64,000 nucleotides of DNA from Phycisphaerales bacterium. GTDB lineage: Bacteria; Planctomycetota; Phycisphaerae; UBA1845. The stretch covers positions 65,118 through 129,117 of the forward strand of contig JACKHG010000013.1 in assembly GCA_020639115.1 (NCBI GenBank). Direction: 5' to 3'. Both the position numbers and the translations under genes were made by a program. Under the pieces are notes generated by a model, which did no database searches, had not been told where the DNA came from, and saw only the letters and a program-made list of their open reading frames with translations. Below are positions 37,606-46,952 of the stretch, one piece after another. The number at the start of each line of letters is the position of its first letter. Position 1 is the stretch's first letter.

Positions 37606-38205
37606 CTACGCGCCCAGCGCAAAGGTCGCCAACCGCGTGTGCTGCGCGCCGCCTGGCTGCAACTCCGACTGCATCAGCACGAACGCCCCCGCCGCCTGCT
37701 CCACCGCCGGAACAGCCGTGGCCTGCACGCGCTCCCGCAACCCGTCCGCACCCTCGCCGCCCCGGCCACCGGCCGCGCGACCCCGGCCTTCGCGACCCTG
37801 CCCCTCACGCACCCGCCCGATGGTCAGGTGCGGGGCGTACGGCCGCTCCTCCTTGGCAAATCCTTCATCCGCGAGCGCCGCTTCCACGGCGGCCTGACCC
37901 GCGAGCAGCGCCGCGCCCCCCTCCAGACCCACCCACACGATCCGCACCCTTCCCCTCGGCGGAAAGCACCCCGCCGGCGCCGTCGTGAGCCGCAACCGCT
38001 CACTCCCGGCCGTAGCCCGCTCCAGCGCCGCCGTCACCCGTGGCACGTCCCCCTCCCCGACCTCGCCCAGGAATTTCAGCGTGAGATGCATCTGCTCGGC
38101 GCCCGTCCAGCGCACCGCCCGGTCGAACGCCCCCAGCGCCCGCTGCACCTTTTGCACGGCCCGGCGCACCTCCGGGGACAACTCGATGGCCACGAAGAGT
38201 CGCAC
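37606..38205 (-). CDS. thpR: RNA 2',3'-cyclic phosphodiesterase (ThpR/LigT)
   Basis: This 199-residue protein of the 2H phosphoesterase family has its two catalytic motifs, HLTLKFLG near 41 and HLTIGRV near 126. Family members hydrolyse 2',3'-cyclic phosphate ends on RNA. A Gly/Arg-rich insertion (residues ~133-155) follows the second motif. It lies between pfkB-like and recA genes on the same strand. Confidence 0.9.
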   Translation of the reverse strand: MRLFVAIELSPEVRRAVQKVQRALGAFDRAVRWTGAEQMHLTLKFLGEVGEGDVPRVTAALERATAGSERLRLTTAPAGCFPPRGRVRIVWVGLEGGAALLAGQAAVEAALADEGFAKEERPYAPHLTIGRVREGQGREGRGRAAGGRGGEGADGLRERVQATAVPAVEQAAGAFVLMQSELQPGGAQHTRLATFALGA

Positions 38206-38282
38206 GCCCCGTCACCCTCACGTCCGTCGGCGCCGGTTGGTGCGGATCGCCCCGAACCGTCCAGCCCAGCACCCGCCGCGGA

Positions 38283-39191
38283 TCACTCGATCCGCAGCAT
38301 CGCCGTGAACTGCTTCACCCGCTCCTCCACGTCCGCACGCGTCACGTTGCGGATGCGGTTCACGGAGAAATCCTCGATGGTGAACGACGCCACCACCGTG
38401 CCGTGAACGATCGCCCGGCGCAGCGCGTCGTCGTCGTACTTGCCCTCAGCCGTCAGGTAGCCCAGCATCCCGCCGGCAAAGCTGTCCCCCGCCCCCGTGG
38501 GATCCTTCACGTCCTTCGTCGGGAAAGCCGGAATCACCGTCACCCGCTTGCCCGTCATCAGCATCGCGCCGTGCTCGCCCTTCTTGATCACCGTGAACCG
38601 CGGCCCCATGCCCAGGATCGCCTCGCCCGCGGCGATGAGATTCCCGCAACCGGTCAGCTCCCGCGCCTCGCTGTCGTTGATGATCAGCCCGTCCACCTCC
38701 GCGAGCGTCCGCAGCAGTTCCTCCCGATGACCCGTGATCCACAGGTCCATCGTGTCGCACACCGTGAGCTTCGCCCCGGCCACCGCCGCGCGCATCTCCC
38801 GCTGCAACGCCGGATGCGTGTTCGCCAGGAAGAGCACCTCGCTGTCCGCGAACGTCTCCGGCACCTTCGGCGCCGCCTCCGCCAGCACGTTGAGCTGCAC
38901 GTCCAGCGTGTCGCGGTTGTTCATGTCCAGGTGATACCGCCCGCTCCACCGGAACGTCTTGCTGCCCTTGCGCAGCTCGAGCCCCGCCAGGTCGATGTCG
39001 CCCGACGCCAGCAGGTCCCGCATCGCCGCGGGAAAATCCTCGCCGACCACGCCGACCAGCCGCACGCGCGTGTAGATCGCCGCTCCGAACGCGAAGTGCA
39101 CCGCCGATCCGCCCAGCACTTCCTCCGCTCGGCCATGGGGAGTTTCCAGGGTGTCAATTCCAAGGCTGCCTGTTACGAGTAGCGGCATCAT
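38283..39191 (-). CDS. PfkB-family sugar/nucleoside kinase
   Basis: This 302-residue kinase has the family's N-terminal GGSAVHFAFGAA substrate-binding segment and the C-terminal anion-hole motif DPTGAGDSFAGG near 227-238 with the catalytic Asp. Substrates of the family include ribose, fructose phosphates and nucleosides; this subgroup cannot be assigned. It starts 38 bases after gltX ends and is followed by thpR after 77 bases. Confidence 0.88.
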   Translation of the reverse strand: MMPLLVTGSLGIDTLETPHGRAEEVLGGSAVHFAFGAAIYTRVRLVGVVGEDFPAAMRDLLASGDIDLAGLELRKGSKTFRWSGRYHLDMNNRDTLDVQLNVLAEAAPKVPETFADSEVLFLANTHPALQREMRAAVAGAKLTVCDTMDLWITGHREELLRTLAEVDGLIINDSEARELTGCGNLIAAGEAILGMGPRFTVIKKGEHGAMLMTGKRVTVIPAFPTKDVKDPTGAGDSFAGGMLGYLTAEGKYDDDALRRAIVHGTVVASFTIEDFSVNRIRNVTRADVEERVKQFTAMLRIE

Positions 39192-39228
39192 TCACTCCGT
39201 CTCGGTTCGAGTATGGGCCTGTGACCTG

Positions 39229-40758
39229 TCAACATCCAGGCCTTTGCGGTTCATCACTGTCCGTCTGCAAAGTCGTTCTCAGCTCAAGCGCCCGGCGCAT
39301 CCGCCGCAGCGTCCCCTCCCGGCCCACGAGTTCCAGCGTCGCCCCGATCGCCGGACTCACCGTCCCCCCACTCACCGCGACGCGCAGTGGCTGGGCCACC
39401 GCGCCGAGCTTGCCCCCCGCGCCCTCCGCGACGGCGTGCAACTCGGCCTCCACCGCCTCCGCGCTCCACGGCGCCAGCGCCGCGAGTCGCTCGACGAGCT
39501 GCTCCAGCATCGCGAAGCCCGCCCCGTCGTTCTTCGCCAGCACCTTCTGCACGGCCTTCTCGTCGTACACGATCGCGTCATCCGGCACGAACGCGAAGCC
39601 TGCCTTGGCCTCCACGTCGCGGAACGTGCGGAAGCCCGCGCACAGCTCCAGCACGAGCCGCAGCGTCGCGTCGTCCGCCTGCGCCATCGGCGCGTCGTTC
39701 ACCGCGAGATAGTCCTTGAACAATCCCAGCAACCGATCCGGGGCGACCCGTGCCGCCCAGTCCGTGTTGAACGCCAGCAGCTTGCTGCGGTCGAACTTCG
39801 CGTTGCTCTTGCCGATGCCCGCGACGCTGAACCGCTTGACCGTTTCGTCCAGCGTGATCTGCTCGATGTCGTCGCCCGTCGACCAGCCCAAGAGCGTCAG
39901 GAAGTTCATCAGCGCTTCGGGCAGGTAACCGGCTGAGCGGAAATCGTGCACCTCGATCTCCGGCGGGATTTCCCCGCGCTTCAGCGCCTTCTCCTTGTCG
40001 CGCTTGCTCATCTTGCTGCCGTCGGTGTTGAAGATCACCGGCAGGTGCGCGTACCGCGGCGTGGTAAAACCCAAGGCTTCCTGCAGCGCGATGTGCCGCG
40101 GCGTGTTCATCAGGTGCTCCTGCCCGCGGAGCACGTGGGTGATTTTCATCAGCGCGTCGTCCACGACGCACGCGAAGTGATAGGTCGGCCACCCGTCCGC
40201 CTTGAGCAGCACGAAGTCGTCGAGCTGGTCCGCCTCCAGCGTCACGTTCCCCAGAATGTCGTCCACCACCGTGATCGCCCGCTCCGGCATGAGCAGCCGC
40301 ACGACCACCGGCCGCCCCTCCGCCCGCGCCTTGCCCGCATCCTGCGCCGTGGGCAGCGGATCCGGCCGCGGATAGCGAAAATCCTGCTTCGCCGCCCGCG
40401 CCCGCTCACGCAGCGCGTTCAGCTCGTCGGGCGTCTCGAAAGCGTAGTACGCCTTGCCCTCCGCCAGCAGGCGGTCGATGTGCGTCTGGTAAATGCCGAG
40501 CCGCTCGCTCTGGTGGTACGGCCCGAAGTCGCCCCCCACCTCCGGCCCCTCGTCCCAGTCCAACCCGAGCCAGCGCAGGTCGCTCAGGATCTTCTGAACC
40601 GAATCCTCGACGTGCCGATTGCGATCCGTGTCTTCGATGCGCAGCACGAACCGCCCGCTCGGCGAACGCCGCGCGAGCAGCCAGTTGAAGAGCGCCGTAC
40701 GCGCCCCCCCGACGTGCAGATAACCCGTCGGCGACGGCGCAAAACGAACCCGACCGCG
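39229..40758 (-). CDS. gltX: Glutamyl-tRNA synthetase, start codon disrupted
   Basis: This class I synthetase charges tRNA-Glu. The HIGH-type motif RFAPSPTGYLHVGGAR is encoded close to 40750-40700, LRIEDTDRNRH follows, and the KMSKS-type loop is SKMSKRDKEKAL. The reading frame is open from 40758 to the stop at 39229, but no ATG, GTG or TTG lies before the HIGH motif; an in-frame TGA stands at 40759-40761. The GTG at 40647 would remove the HIGH motif and cannot give an active enzyme. A CTG followed by TRVRVRF-like codons with one base missing explains the site, so I suspect a single-base indel near 40750. Confidence 0.85.
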   Translation of the reverse strand, partial: RGRVRFAPSPTGYLHVGGARTALFNWLLARRSPSGRFVLRIEDTDRNRHVEDSVQKILSDLRWLGLDWDEGPEVGGDFGPYHQSERLGIYQTHIDRLLAEGKAYYAFETPDELNALRERARAAKQDFRYPRPDPLPTAQDAGKARAEGRPVVVRLLMPERAITVVDDILGNVTLEADQLDDFVLLKADGWPTYHFACVVDDALMKITHVLRGQEHLMNTPRHIALQEALGFTTPRYAHLPVIFNTDGSKMSKRDKEKALKRGEIPPEIEVHDFRSAGYLPEALMNFLTLLGWSTGDDIEQITLDETVKRFSVAGIGKSNAKFDRSKLLAFNTDWAARVAPDRLLGLFKDYLAVNDAPMAQADDATLRLVLELCAGFRTFRDVEAKAGFAFVPDDAIVYDEKAVQKVLAKNDGAGFAMLEQLVERLAALAPWSAEAVEAELHAVAEGAGGKLGAVAQPLRVAVSGGTVSPAIGATLELVGREGTLRRMRRALELRTTLQTDSDEPQRPGC

Positions 40759-41031
40759 TCAGAAGCCGAGGCGTTCCCCTTTCCGCTCGGCACCAACCAA
40801 CTCCTGCCGGCAGGTGCCGATGACCGCGCTGGACCCAACCCCATCCGCCAGAATGGCCGATAGGCAGACCCTAACTAATGCCTAACATACCCCACGAACC
40901 ACGCGCAGTCAAGACAGCGCGGGCAAGTTTTCCAAACCGCAGTAAACCGCCCGCCGGGATGCTTCGCAACCCCCGCCCCCAAGACGCCTCTTCAATCCTC
41001 CCTGCACCCTCCCCCGCGCCCCGAAACGGCC

Positions 41032-41358
41032 CTATTCCGGCGGCACCGAGTTCGTGTCCGCGTCCGCCGGCGGCAGTCCCGCGCAGTCCGCTTCATCCGT
41101 ACCGGGCGCGCAGATGTGGAACGGTGCCCCCGGTCGCCCGTCGTCACACTCGCCGTCGTTCGTCGTCTGGCACACCGTAGGGTCCACGTTCGCACAATCC
41201 GCTTCGTCCGTACCCAACGGACACAGGTTCGTGAGCGCCCCTAGCCGGCCGTCGTCGCAGTCGCCGTCGTTGAGGTACCGAGAAGGACACAACTCCGCGC
41301 TGGGGGAACACCCCGCCGCGCACGCCACCACCAGCAGAATGGACATTCTGCGTTTCAT
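41032..41358 (-). CDS. Cys-rich lipoprotein with two DGxCDDG repeats
   Basis: This 108-residue protein has GAGGTG upstream of the ATG at 41358 and a lipoprotein-type signal (MSILLVVACAAGC). The mature part is two near-identical repeats: CPSRYLNDGDCDDGRLGA...CPLGTDEADCA and CQTTNDGECDDGRPGA...CAPGTDEADCA. The fold is probably disulfide-bonded and calcium-binding, like LDL-receptor class A modules. The role is unknown. The frame to 41457 is not supported. Confidence 0.72.
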   Translation of the reverse strand: MKRRMSILLVVACAAGCSPSAELCPSRYLNDGDCDDGRLGALTNLCPLGTDEADCANVDPTVCQTTNDGECDDGRPGAPFHICAPGTDEADCAGLPPADADTNSVPPE

Positions 41359-41539
41359 GACTACACCTCGAATTTGTTCGTTCGAATCAGCCCGTCTTCG
41401 ACTGTCTCGTGGCAACGACGCCGCCACCTCCAAATGAGGCCAGCGGAGTGTTGACACGACAAGCGAATTGAGCTTGCTCTAGCCCGATCCGAGCCCGTCC
41501 CGAATCCTCGGAAGATTATCCGCGCCCCGCCCGCCAGGG

Positions 41540-42435
41540 TCAATCGGGCACGACTCCGCGTGCCTCCCGCGGCCAGTCGTCCTTCAGCAGCCGCGAAAGC
41601 GACCGGTCCGCCAGCACCCGCCCCTCCGTCTGGCACGTCGGACAGTAGTTCGTCTCGTTCTCGGCGTAGCGGATCCGCTGCACCGTGTCCCCGCAATCGA
41701 GACACGGCTTGCCGTAGCGCCCGTGCACGGCGAACTCGCTGCGAAACGCGGTGATGTCGCCCGGGCCGGGAAACTTGGCGGCAAAGCGCCGGGCCAGTTC
41801 ATCCATCCAGCGCGTGAGTGTCGCCTGCGCCGCGCGAAACAACCGCTCAGCCTCTGCATCGCTCAACCGCGACGTGAGCTGCACCGGTGAAAGCCGCGCC
41901 GCGTGCAGGATCTCGTCGCTGTACGCATTCCCAATCCCGTCAAACAGGCGCGGATCGGTCAGGCCGCGTTTGAGCGTCCGGTTCTCGCGGCGCAGCGTCG
42001 CCACGAACACCGCGGCATCGGCTGACAGGACGTCCAGGCCGCCGGGATCGTGCGCCGCGAGCGCCGCCGCGCCGCGCACGACATGGAGCGCCGCGCGCTT
42101 CTTCTGCCCCGCCTCGGTAGTGCAACAGCGTGCCTGCTTCAAAATCAAAGCCGCCAGGCAGATCTTGGACAGCTTCTCCACCCCGCCGGCCTTCCTGGAA
42201 CCGGCCCGCGATCATCAGGTGAATCACGAGCGCCCAGCTCGTCGTCAAGCTGCGAAGCACGTGCAGCTCCCCAGCCAGCACTTCGCCCGAACCACCCTGG
42301 CCCTCGACCGCCTCGATCGGCGGCTCGACCGTGCACGCTGAAACGGGCTGCGCACCCGCACACGCACCAGCCGCGCGCCGACCACGCAGCCTCGAGACAC
42401 CGCACGTAGGCTGTCACATCCAGCAGTTCAGGCAT
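41540..42435 (-). pseudogene. Fpg/Nei-family DNA glycosylase, 5' third frame-broken
   Basis: The protein begins MPELLDVTAYVRCLEA at 42435; Pro2 and Glu3 are the catalytic residues of the Fpg/Nei family. The C-terminal two thirds are intact in one frame: GLTDPRLFDGIGNAYSDEIL with the H2TH region, and the zinc finger CLDCGDTVQRIRYAENETNYCPTC. Between about 42115 and 42400 the match moves between frames (LALVIHLMIAGRF, FEAGTLLHYRG). It excises oxidised bases in DNA repair. Whether it is Fpg- or Nei-like in substrate cannot be said. It is divergent from a second family member. Confidence 0.75.
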
Positions 42436-42501
42436 CGGCGTCTTGCTCCGGTACCGCAGGGCACGCGGTGGACGAAACCGAAATCAGTATACTCTCCGCC
42501 G

Positions 42502-43291
42502 ATGCCGGAGCTGCGGGGCCGAGACCTGGTGCAGCACGTTCGCCCCGCGGCTGATCGGCGCGCACGGATCACTGGATCGTGCACCTGCGAGCATCCTGCG
42601 TCACGGCCGCGGCGCGTGCCGCAACTGGCTCAGCGGCACGCGTCGCCGACGTCATCCGCCGCGGCAAACGCTTCCCGATCCATCCAGATTCGAGGACAGG
42701 CGGGGCCTGATCGTGCTGCTGGGCATGACCGGCTTCCTCGGCAATCCACCGGCGTCAGATGTGCCAAGACCGCACCGCACCTGCGCCTCGCCGACGAGCG
42801 GGACGTGGGAGCTGCAGCTCGCGACGCCCGCCGTTTCGGCGGCGAGTTTACGAATCGTGGAACGGCGTCGTCCCCAGGCCTCGCCGACCTCGGCATCGAG
42901 CCGCTGGACGCGACCCTCCACGCGTTCCGCCGCGCATCGCCCGCGACCGCCAGATCAAGGCGCTGCTCATGGATGAGCATGCATCGCCGGCCTGGGCAAC
43001 ATCTGCTGCGACAGGGCCCTCCACCGCGCGGGCATCCACCGCTCGCCATCGCGAAGCCCGCGTGTTCAACCCCACGTCGCCCGCCGCAGGCCATCACGCC
43101 GCTGCAGGTGGTCCGCCAGGGCACCACGATCCCATCAACTTCGCCCATCCCGGCGGACCCAGCAACACCGCCGACCGCCTGCGCGTCTACGACCGCAGCG
43201 AGCCTGCCACCGGTACCGCGCCCATCGCGCGAGACTCATCGCCAGCCGCTCGACACGCTTCTGCCCGCGCCGGGCGGTGGGCGGCGTATAG
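42502..43291 (+). pseudogene. mutM: Formamidopyrimidine-DNA glycosylase (MutM), frame-broken
   Basis: The start MPEL at 42502 and fragments in all three frames follow MutM in order: ARITGS, RVADVIRRGKRFPIHL, GLIVLLGMTGFLGNP, RDARRFGGE/VYESWNGVV, DLGIEPLDATLHAFRR, a HASPAWATS/AGLGN-type stretch, and a C-terminal FCPR that marks the zinc finger. At least six frame changes are needed. A TATACT at 42488-42493 sits so close to the ATG that the message would be nearly leaderless. The enzyme removes 8-oxoguanine. I consider the breaks sequence errors. Confidence 0.68.
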
Positions 43292-43297
43292 CGATCG

Positions 43298-43925
43298 ATG
43301 ATTGAGCCTGCAACAGCGGTGGGCGAAGTGAACGCGGTTTTACCGCAGTGGGGCCTCATCATTGGCGGCGGAATAGCGACGATTGCCTTGATCCTCTGGC
43401 GTGCCACAAGCCCGGAATGCAGCGACCATTTTATGTCCTTCACTATGCGGCCCCCGCAGTCATCTACGCGGGCTGCTTCCTGGCCAACCGACTCGGGTCA
43501 CACAGTTCGGACATGAAACCTGCCACTGATCGATGTCGTCGCGGTAGGCGTCGCCGGGTGCTTATGGTCGTGATGCCTTGCCGTTTCGGTCACCTGACGC
43601 ACTCGCCTACGCCATTCTCCCCGCAAGCGAGATGCGCAGCCTGCAACGGATCGCAGTCGGCCTGTGGATTTGCGACGATCTTCAAGCTCATGGTCTGGCG
43701 ACCCATTGACGCCGGAGCCTGGGTATTGGGATCGGTTTCCTGCTGTACAGGTGCCGACGGCACGTCACGCCTCAAACAAGCAGGGACCGGCCCCGTGCAA
43801 CATCTGGACATATCCTGGGCATGCTTGCCATCGGTGCAACCAACCCCTCGGCGAGACGGTTTGCCTGGGAACGATGACTCTCGCGACACGAAGGTTGTCG
43901 TCTTGAAACGCCGCGGCCTTTGATC
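43298..43925 (+). pseudogene. Possible membrane protein, frame-broken
   Basis: From ATG 43298 the frame gives PQWGLIIGGGIATIALILW, a membrane helix; the next hydrophobic segments (FYVLHYAAPAVIYAGCFLAN and further GIGFLLY, LAIGATNPSAR) are in other frames. A small multi-helix protein interrupted by indels is likely. I recognise no family. It lies just after mutM. Confidence 0.35.
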
Positions 43926-43975
43926 GCCGTCGTACGCTTCGACGCGCGACCTCTAGGAAGGACGCCGCATCGAAG

Positions 43976-44003
43976 CCCGCTCGCTGGCGGCGCTCGCGGC
44001 TTC
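43976..44003 (+). repeat. Dispersed repeat, CCCGCTCGCTGGCG...GCTCGCGGCTTC type
   Basis: A single copy of a palindromic element whose complement reads GAAGCCGCGAGCG...CCAGCGAGCGGG. It is related to the copy at 46168-46193 and, by its GCCGCG...GCGG ends, to the 29-bp array at 32889. Confidence 0.6.
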
Positions 44004-44508
44004 TGCCAAATAACCTTGTCCAAGCGCGGGATTGTCAAACAGTTGATGATCCACGCTATATTCGTACTCACCAGCGGCCGGTGCTTCTGGGCGGCTGGGG
44101 CTGGGAAGATTTTGCGAGGGATCAGCCCATTCTCGGATTGGGTCCATCGAGGGCGGCAGCAGAGCCGCCTGTCGATGTTTTCAGCCGCGATGCTCGGGCT
44201 CGATCCATTCATCCGTTACTGGCAGCTCGTGCAGCATCCACCTCCACCCGCTCACCGCAGGCGCTCACGTCGCTTCGGATCACCGTCTTCATTCTGCCCC
44301 GACCTGCCCATGCGCGGGCGTTCATCACGACGGCGGACGGGTTCCGTCGGAGGCCAGCCCACATGGAAGGGCCGGCTGTGCAGAGTTAGGGAGGAATTGC
44401 AGTCCCCTGGACGAGTTCCGTTCGCCGTCCCGTACGCTCGAACAGAAGGTCCGGAATTTTCACGGTTCCGCCTCGCCCGTTCCCTACGCTGCTCGGACCC
44501 GTGCCGGG
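44004..44508. other. Unresolved stretch
   Basis: No frame here gives a credible protein. It lies in an error-rich segment between a dispersed repeat and the IS110 element and could include the IS end or a broken small gene. Confidence 0.3.
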
Positions 44509-45459
44509 TCATAAGGCCTCGCGCATCATCGCGAACGCAATGCTGAGCAACACGCGTCGCGATGATGGCCTTGCGGGTCCGCTTCTTATCGCCACCGCAC
44601 CTGCTCGAAGTAGGCCCGCAGCTGAGATTACGCGGATCACGATATTACGCCCGACTCGCCCAGCAACCAGCGCACCACGCTCGGCCCGCGGCTTTGGTGA
44701 TGTGCCCCAGCCGTTCGCGTCCGCCACTGGCGTCCAGCTTAGGGGACCATGCCGCGTGGCGCTGGCGAACTGCTTTTGATTGCCGAAGCGACGAACGTCG
44801 TCGGCGAAGGCGACGATCGCTTCCGCGGTCCGCGGCCCACGCCGGGAATCGACTGCAGCAGGGGCCACCGCCGGCTGCTGCGCGGCAATCGCAGCAGTTC
44901 CTGCCGATCCGCTTCAACTGGATGTCTTGATAAATCCACCAGCCAAGGCAACTTCCGCATCAGGAAGTTGCGGGCCGGATCGATGTCCAGCGTCTCCAGC
45001 CAGCGCCCGTCGCGATGGGTCCAACTCTTCCGGGCAACGCAAGGTGACGTAAGACCCCGCAAGCTGATTCTTCACCATGGTCCGACCTTACGATCGTCCG
45101 CCGTTGTTGATCAGCAGCACCGCCAGGCCGACACACACTTCCGCCGAGGCAGTGCCGTGTGGGGTCTGCGGTACAGCAGCGTCACCAGCGGGCATCGATC
45201 TGGTCGTTCTTGCAGCCATCACGGAAGAGCCAGGGCATCCGGCTGGGATTCGCCACGACCATGCTTGGCCAGGGACGAATGATCGCCGCCAGCCACTGGG
45301 CCTGCGGCTACCTCGTAAACCACCGCACACGCGCGGCATGGGGCTCCAGCACCGCCTCAACGCGGTCCGTTCGGTCTGACCGAGTCAGCGTCTGATACTG
45401 CCGCCGTAGCATCCAGGTCGAAAAATGCAGAACGTGGTGGACACCGCGTGTACGTCCAT
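44509..45459 (-). mobile_element. IS110/IS116/IS902-family transposase, frame-broken
   Basis: Start MDVHAVSTTFCIF at 45459 matches the N-terminal DEDD-domain start of IS110-type transposases. The C-terminal transposase_20 domain is clear: LLQSIPGVG, RTAEAIVAFADDVRRFGN, then KLDASGGRERLGHITKA and SGRNIVIRV in successive frames, ending at the TGA 44509-44511. The order is right but several indels break the frame. IS110 elements lack terminal inverted repeats, so the ends cannot be fixed from sequence. Possible causes are decay of an old IS or sequence error, as in the neighbouring genes. Confidence 0.72.
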
Positions 45460-45601
45460 GTAATATACTTCGCAGCGTGTTCCTCCTGTTTGGGAACACC
45501 CCAAACCCGAAGACAATCAACTGGGTCAAGTATCCCGCGCCCAGGGCACGCTCATAGTTTTCTCGGATCAGTAGGCCTCGATTTCGCGGGCATCCGTCGG
45601 G

Positions 45602-45607
45602 TATAAT
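45602..45607 (+). promoter_or_regulatory. Consensus -10 box
   Basis: TATAAT, 24 bases upstream of the ATG at 45632. No good -35 hexamer is seen at the right spacing. Confidence 0.45.
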
Positions 45608-45631
45608 TATCCTGGTACAGAGCCATTCGCC

Positions 45632-46057
45632 ATGACCGAAACGCCCATCCAGCGCGTCCGTCGTCATCTCGCCGATATCTGGCGTCTGCGCCTCGCGCTG
45701 CTGCACGATGCCCTCGCGGGCGCACCGGACAGCACCTCGGCGCCGCACTGGCTGATGCGCGTCCGCATCCTGCGTTTTCTGCTCGGCCGCTACGGCGACG
45801 ACCCCGGCCTCGACGCGGTCGATCCGCCGGCGCCGCCGCTCTTCGCGCAGGTGCAACCGGACGATCGCGAACTCGGCGCCCCGCCGCGCAGCCGCGACGA
45901 GATCCGCTACGTGCTCACCCGCATCGCCGACCAGAACGAGCAGGTGCGCGGCGACCTCATCACCTGCGATGGCCGCGTGCTGCGCGTGGACCTGGCGCGC
46001 TGGTACGCCGCGTACTTCCCGGAGGAAGCGCGGCAGGACCAGCACAGCGCCAATTAG
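45632..46057 (+). CDS. Hypothetical protein
   Basis: This 141-residue soluble protein is rich in Arg, Asp and Leu (MTETPIQRVRRHLADIWRLR; later QNEQVRGDLITCDGRVLRVD). It is mostly helical, with no signal peptide, membrane segment or known motif. The frame is clean, unlike those on its left. A TATAAT box lies upstream. I do not recognise a family. Confidence 0.6.
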   Translation: MTETPIQRVRRHLADIWRLRLALLHDALAGAPDSTSAPHWLMRVRILRFLLGRYGDDPGLDAVDPPAPPLFAQVQPDDRELGAPPRSRDEIRYVLTRIADQNEQVRGDLITCDGRVLRVDLARWYAAYFPEEARQDQHSAN

Positions 46058-46167
46058 GATTTCACAATTTAGCGGCTTCTGCGCCGGGAAGGCGCGAGCC
46101 AATCGCCACCCACGAGCGAATCGATCACGGCCTCGGCCGATGCGGCGAACCGGCGCCCCCAGCGCAG

Positions 46168-46193
46168 CCCGCTCGCTGGCGCTCGCGGCTCGG
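46168..46193 (+). repeat. Dispersed repeat CCCGCTCGCTGGCG-CTCGCGGCTCGG
   Basis: Its complement is CCGAGCCGCGAGCGCCAGCG followed by AGCGGG, a near-palindrome. Downstream the string CGCGGCTCGGATCGG recurs a second time before 46240. It lies between convergent genes. Confidence 0.7.
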
Positions 46194-46245
46194 ATCGGCT
46201 TCCCGATTTGGATCGGCCGCGCGGCTCGGATCGGTGGTGAACTGC

Positions 46246-46695
46246 TTACGCCGCGTCGCTGACCGTCATCTTGTTGATGCTGACCTTCTCCACCGGTTGG
46301 GATTTCTCACCGGTACCCGGGTCGCGCGTCTTGACCTTGCCGATCTTGCGCAGCGTCTCGAAACTCGCCTCGTCCGCGAGCCGGCCGAACGCCGTGTACT
46401 GCCGGTCGAGGAACGTCGCGTCCCCCAGACAGATGAAGAACTGGCACGAGGCGCTGTTGGGGTCGTTCGCCCGGGCCATGCTCAGCACGCCCTCGACGTG
46501 CGGCGTGTCGTTGAACTCCGCCTTCAGCCGCCGCGGCCCGTCGCCCGTGCCCGTCCCCTGCGGACACCCGCCCTGGATCATGAAGCCGCTCACGATGCGG
46601 TGAAACGTCTTGTTGTCGTAGAAGCCCGACTCCGCCAGGTCGACGAAGTTCTCGACGTGCTGCGGCGCCTTGTCCGGAAAGAACTCCAGGTTCAT
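46246..46695 (-). CDS. Cyclophilin-type peptidyl-prolyl cis-trans isomerase
   Basis: This 149-residue cyclophilin has the active-site strands FHRIVSGFMIQGG, the SMARANDPNSASCQFFI stretch and FLDRQYTAFGRL. The first ATG (46695) gives MNLEFFPDKAP, which lacks the first beta strand. The codons just upstream encode EALIIHTDFGD in the same frame, exactly the missing strand, but no start codon precedes them before an in-frame TGA. A short indel around 46720 is likely. The protein is cytoplasmic and assists proline isomerisation in folding. Confidence 0.88.
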   Translation of the reverse strand: MNLEFFPDKAPQHVENFVDLAESGFYDNKTFHRIVSGFMIQGGCPQGTGTGDGPRRLKAEFNDTPHVEGVLSMARANDPNSASCQFFICLGDATFLDRQYTAFGRLADEASFETLRKIGKVKTRDPGTGEKSQPVEKVSINKMTVSDAA

Positions 46696-46863
46696 GTCGC
46701 CGAAATCGGTATGGATGATTAACGCTTCCGAATTAAAATCTCACTCTGGCGTCAGAATCGATTCCAGGTCTGCAGCACTTGCAGATGGTGAACGAACGCC
46801 GTTAATCCTAGTCTTCCGGCCCCGACCCGCCCACCGACCCGCCGCCGCAGCAACGATGATCCG

Positions 46864-46893
46864 AAAAAAGGCGCGCATCCACTTTTCGCGCCT
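46864..46893 (-). terminator. Intrinsic terminator downstream of pepF
   Basis: On the minus strand AGGCGCG (46893-46887) pairs with CGCGCCT (46875-46869) across an 11-base loop, followed by TTTTTT. It lies 60 bases after the pepF stop. Confidence 0.8.
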
Positions 46894-46952
46894 CGCATTG
46901 TTTCACCAATCCCCCGCCTCCCTCAATCCTTAATCCCTCAAATCCCCTACCG

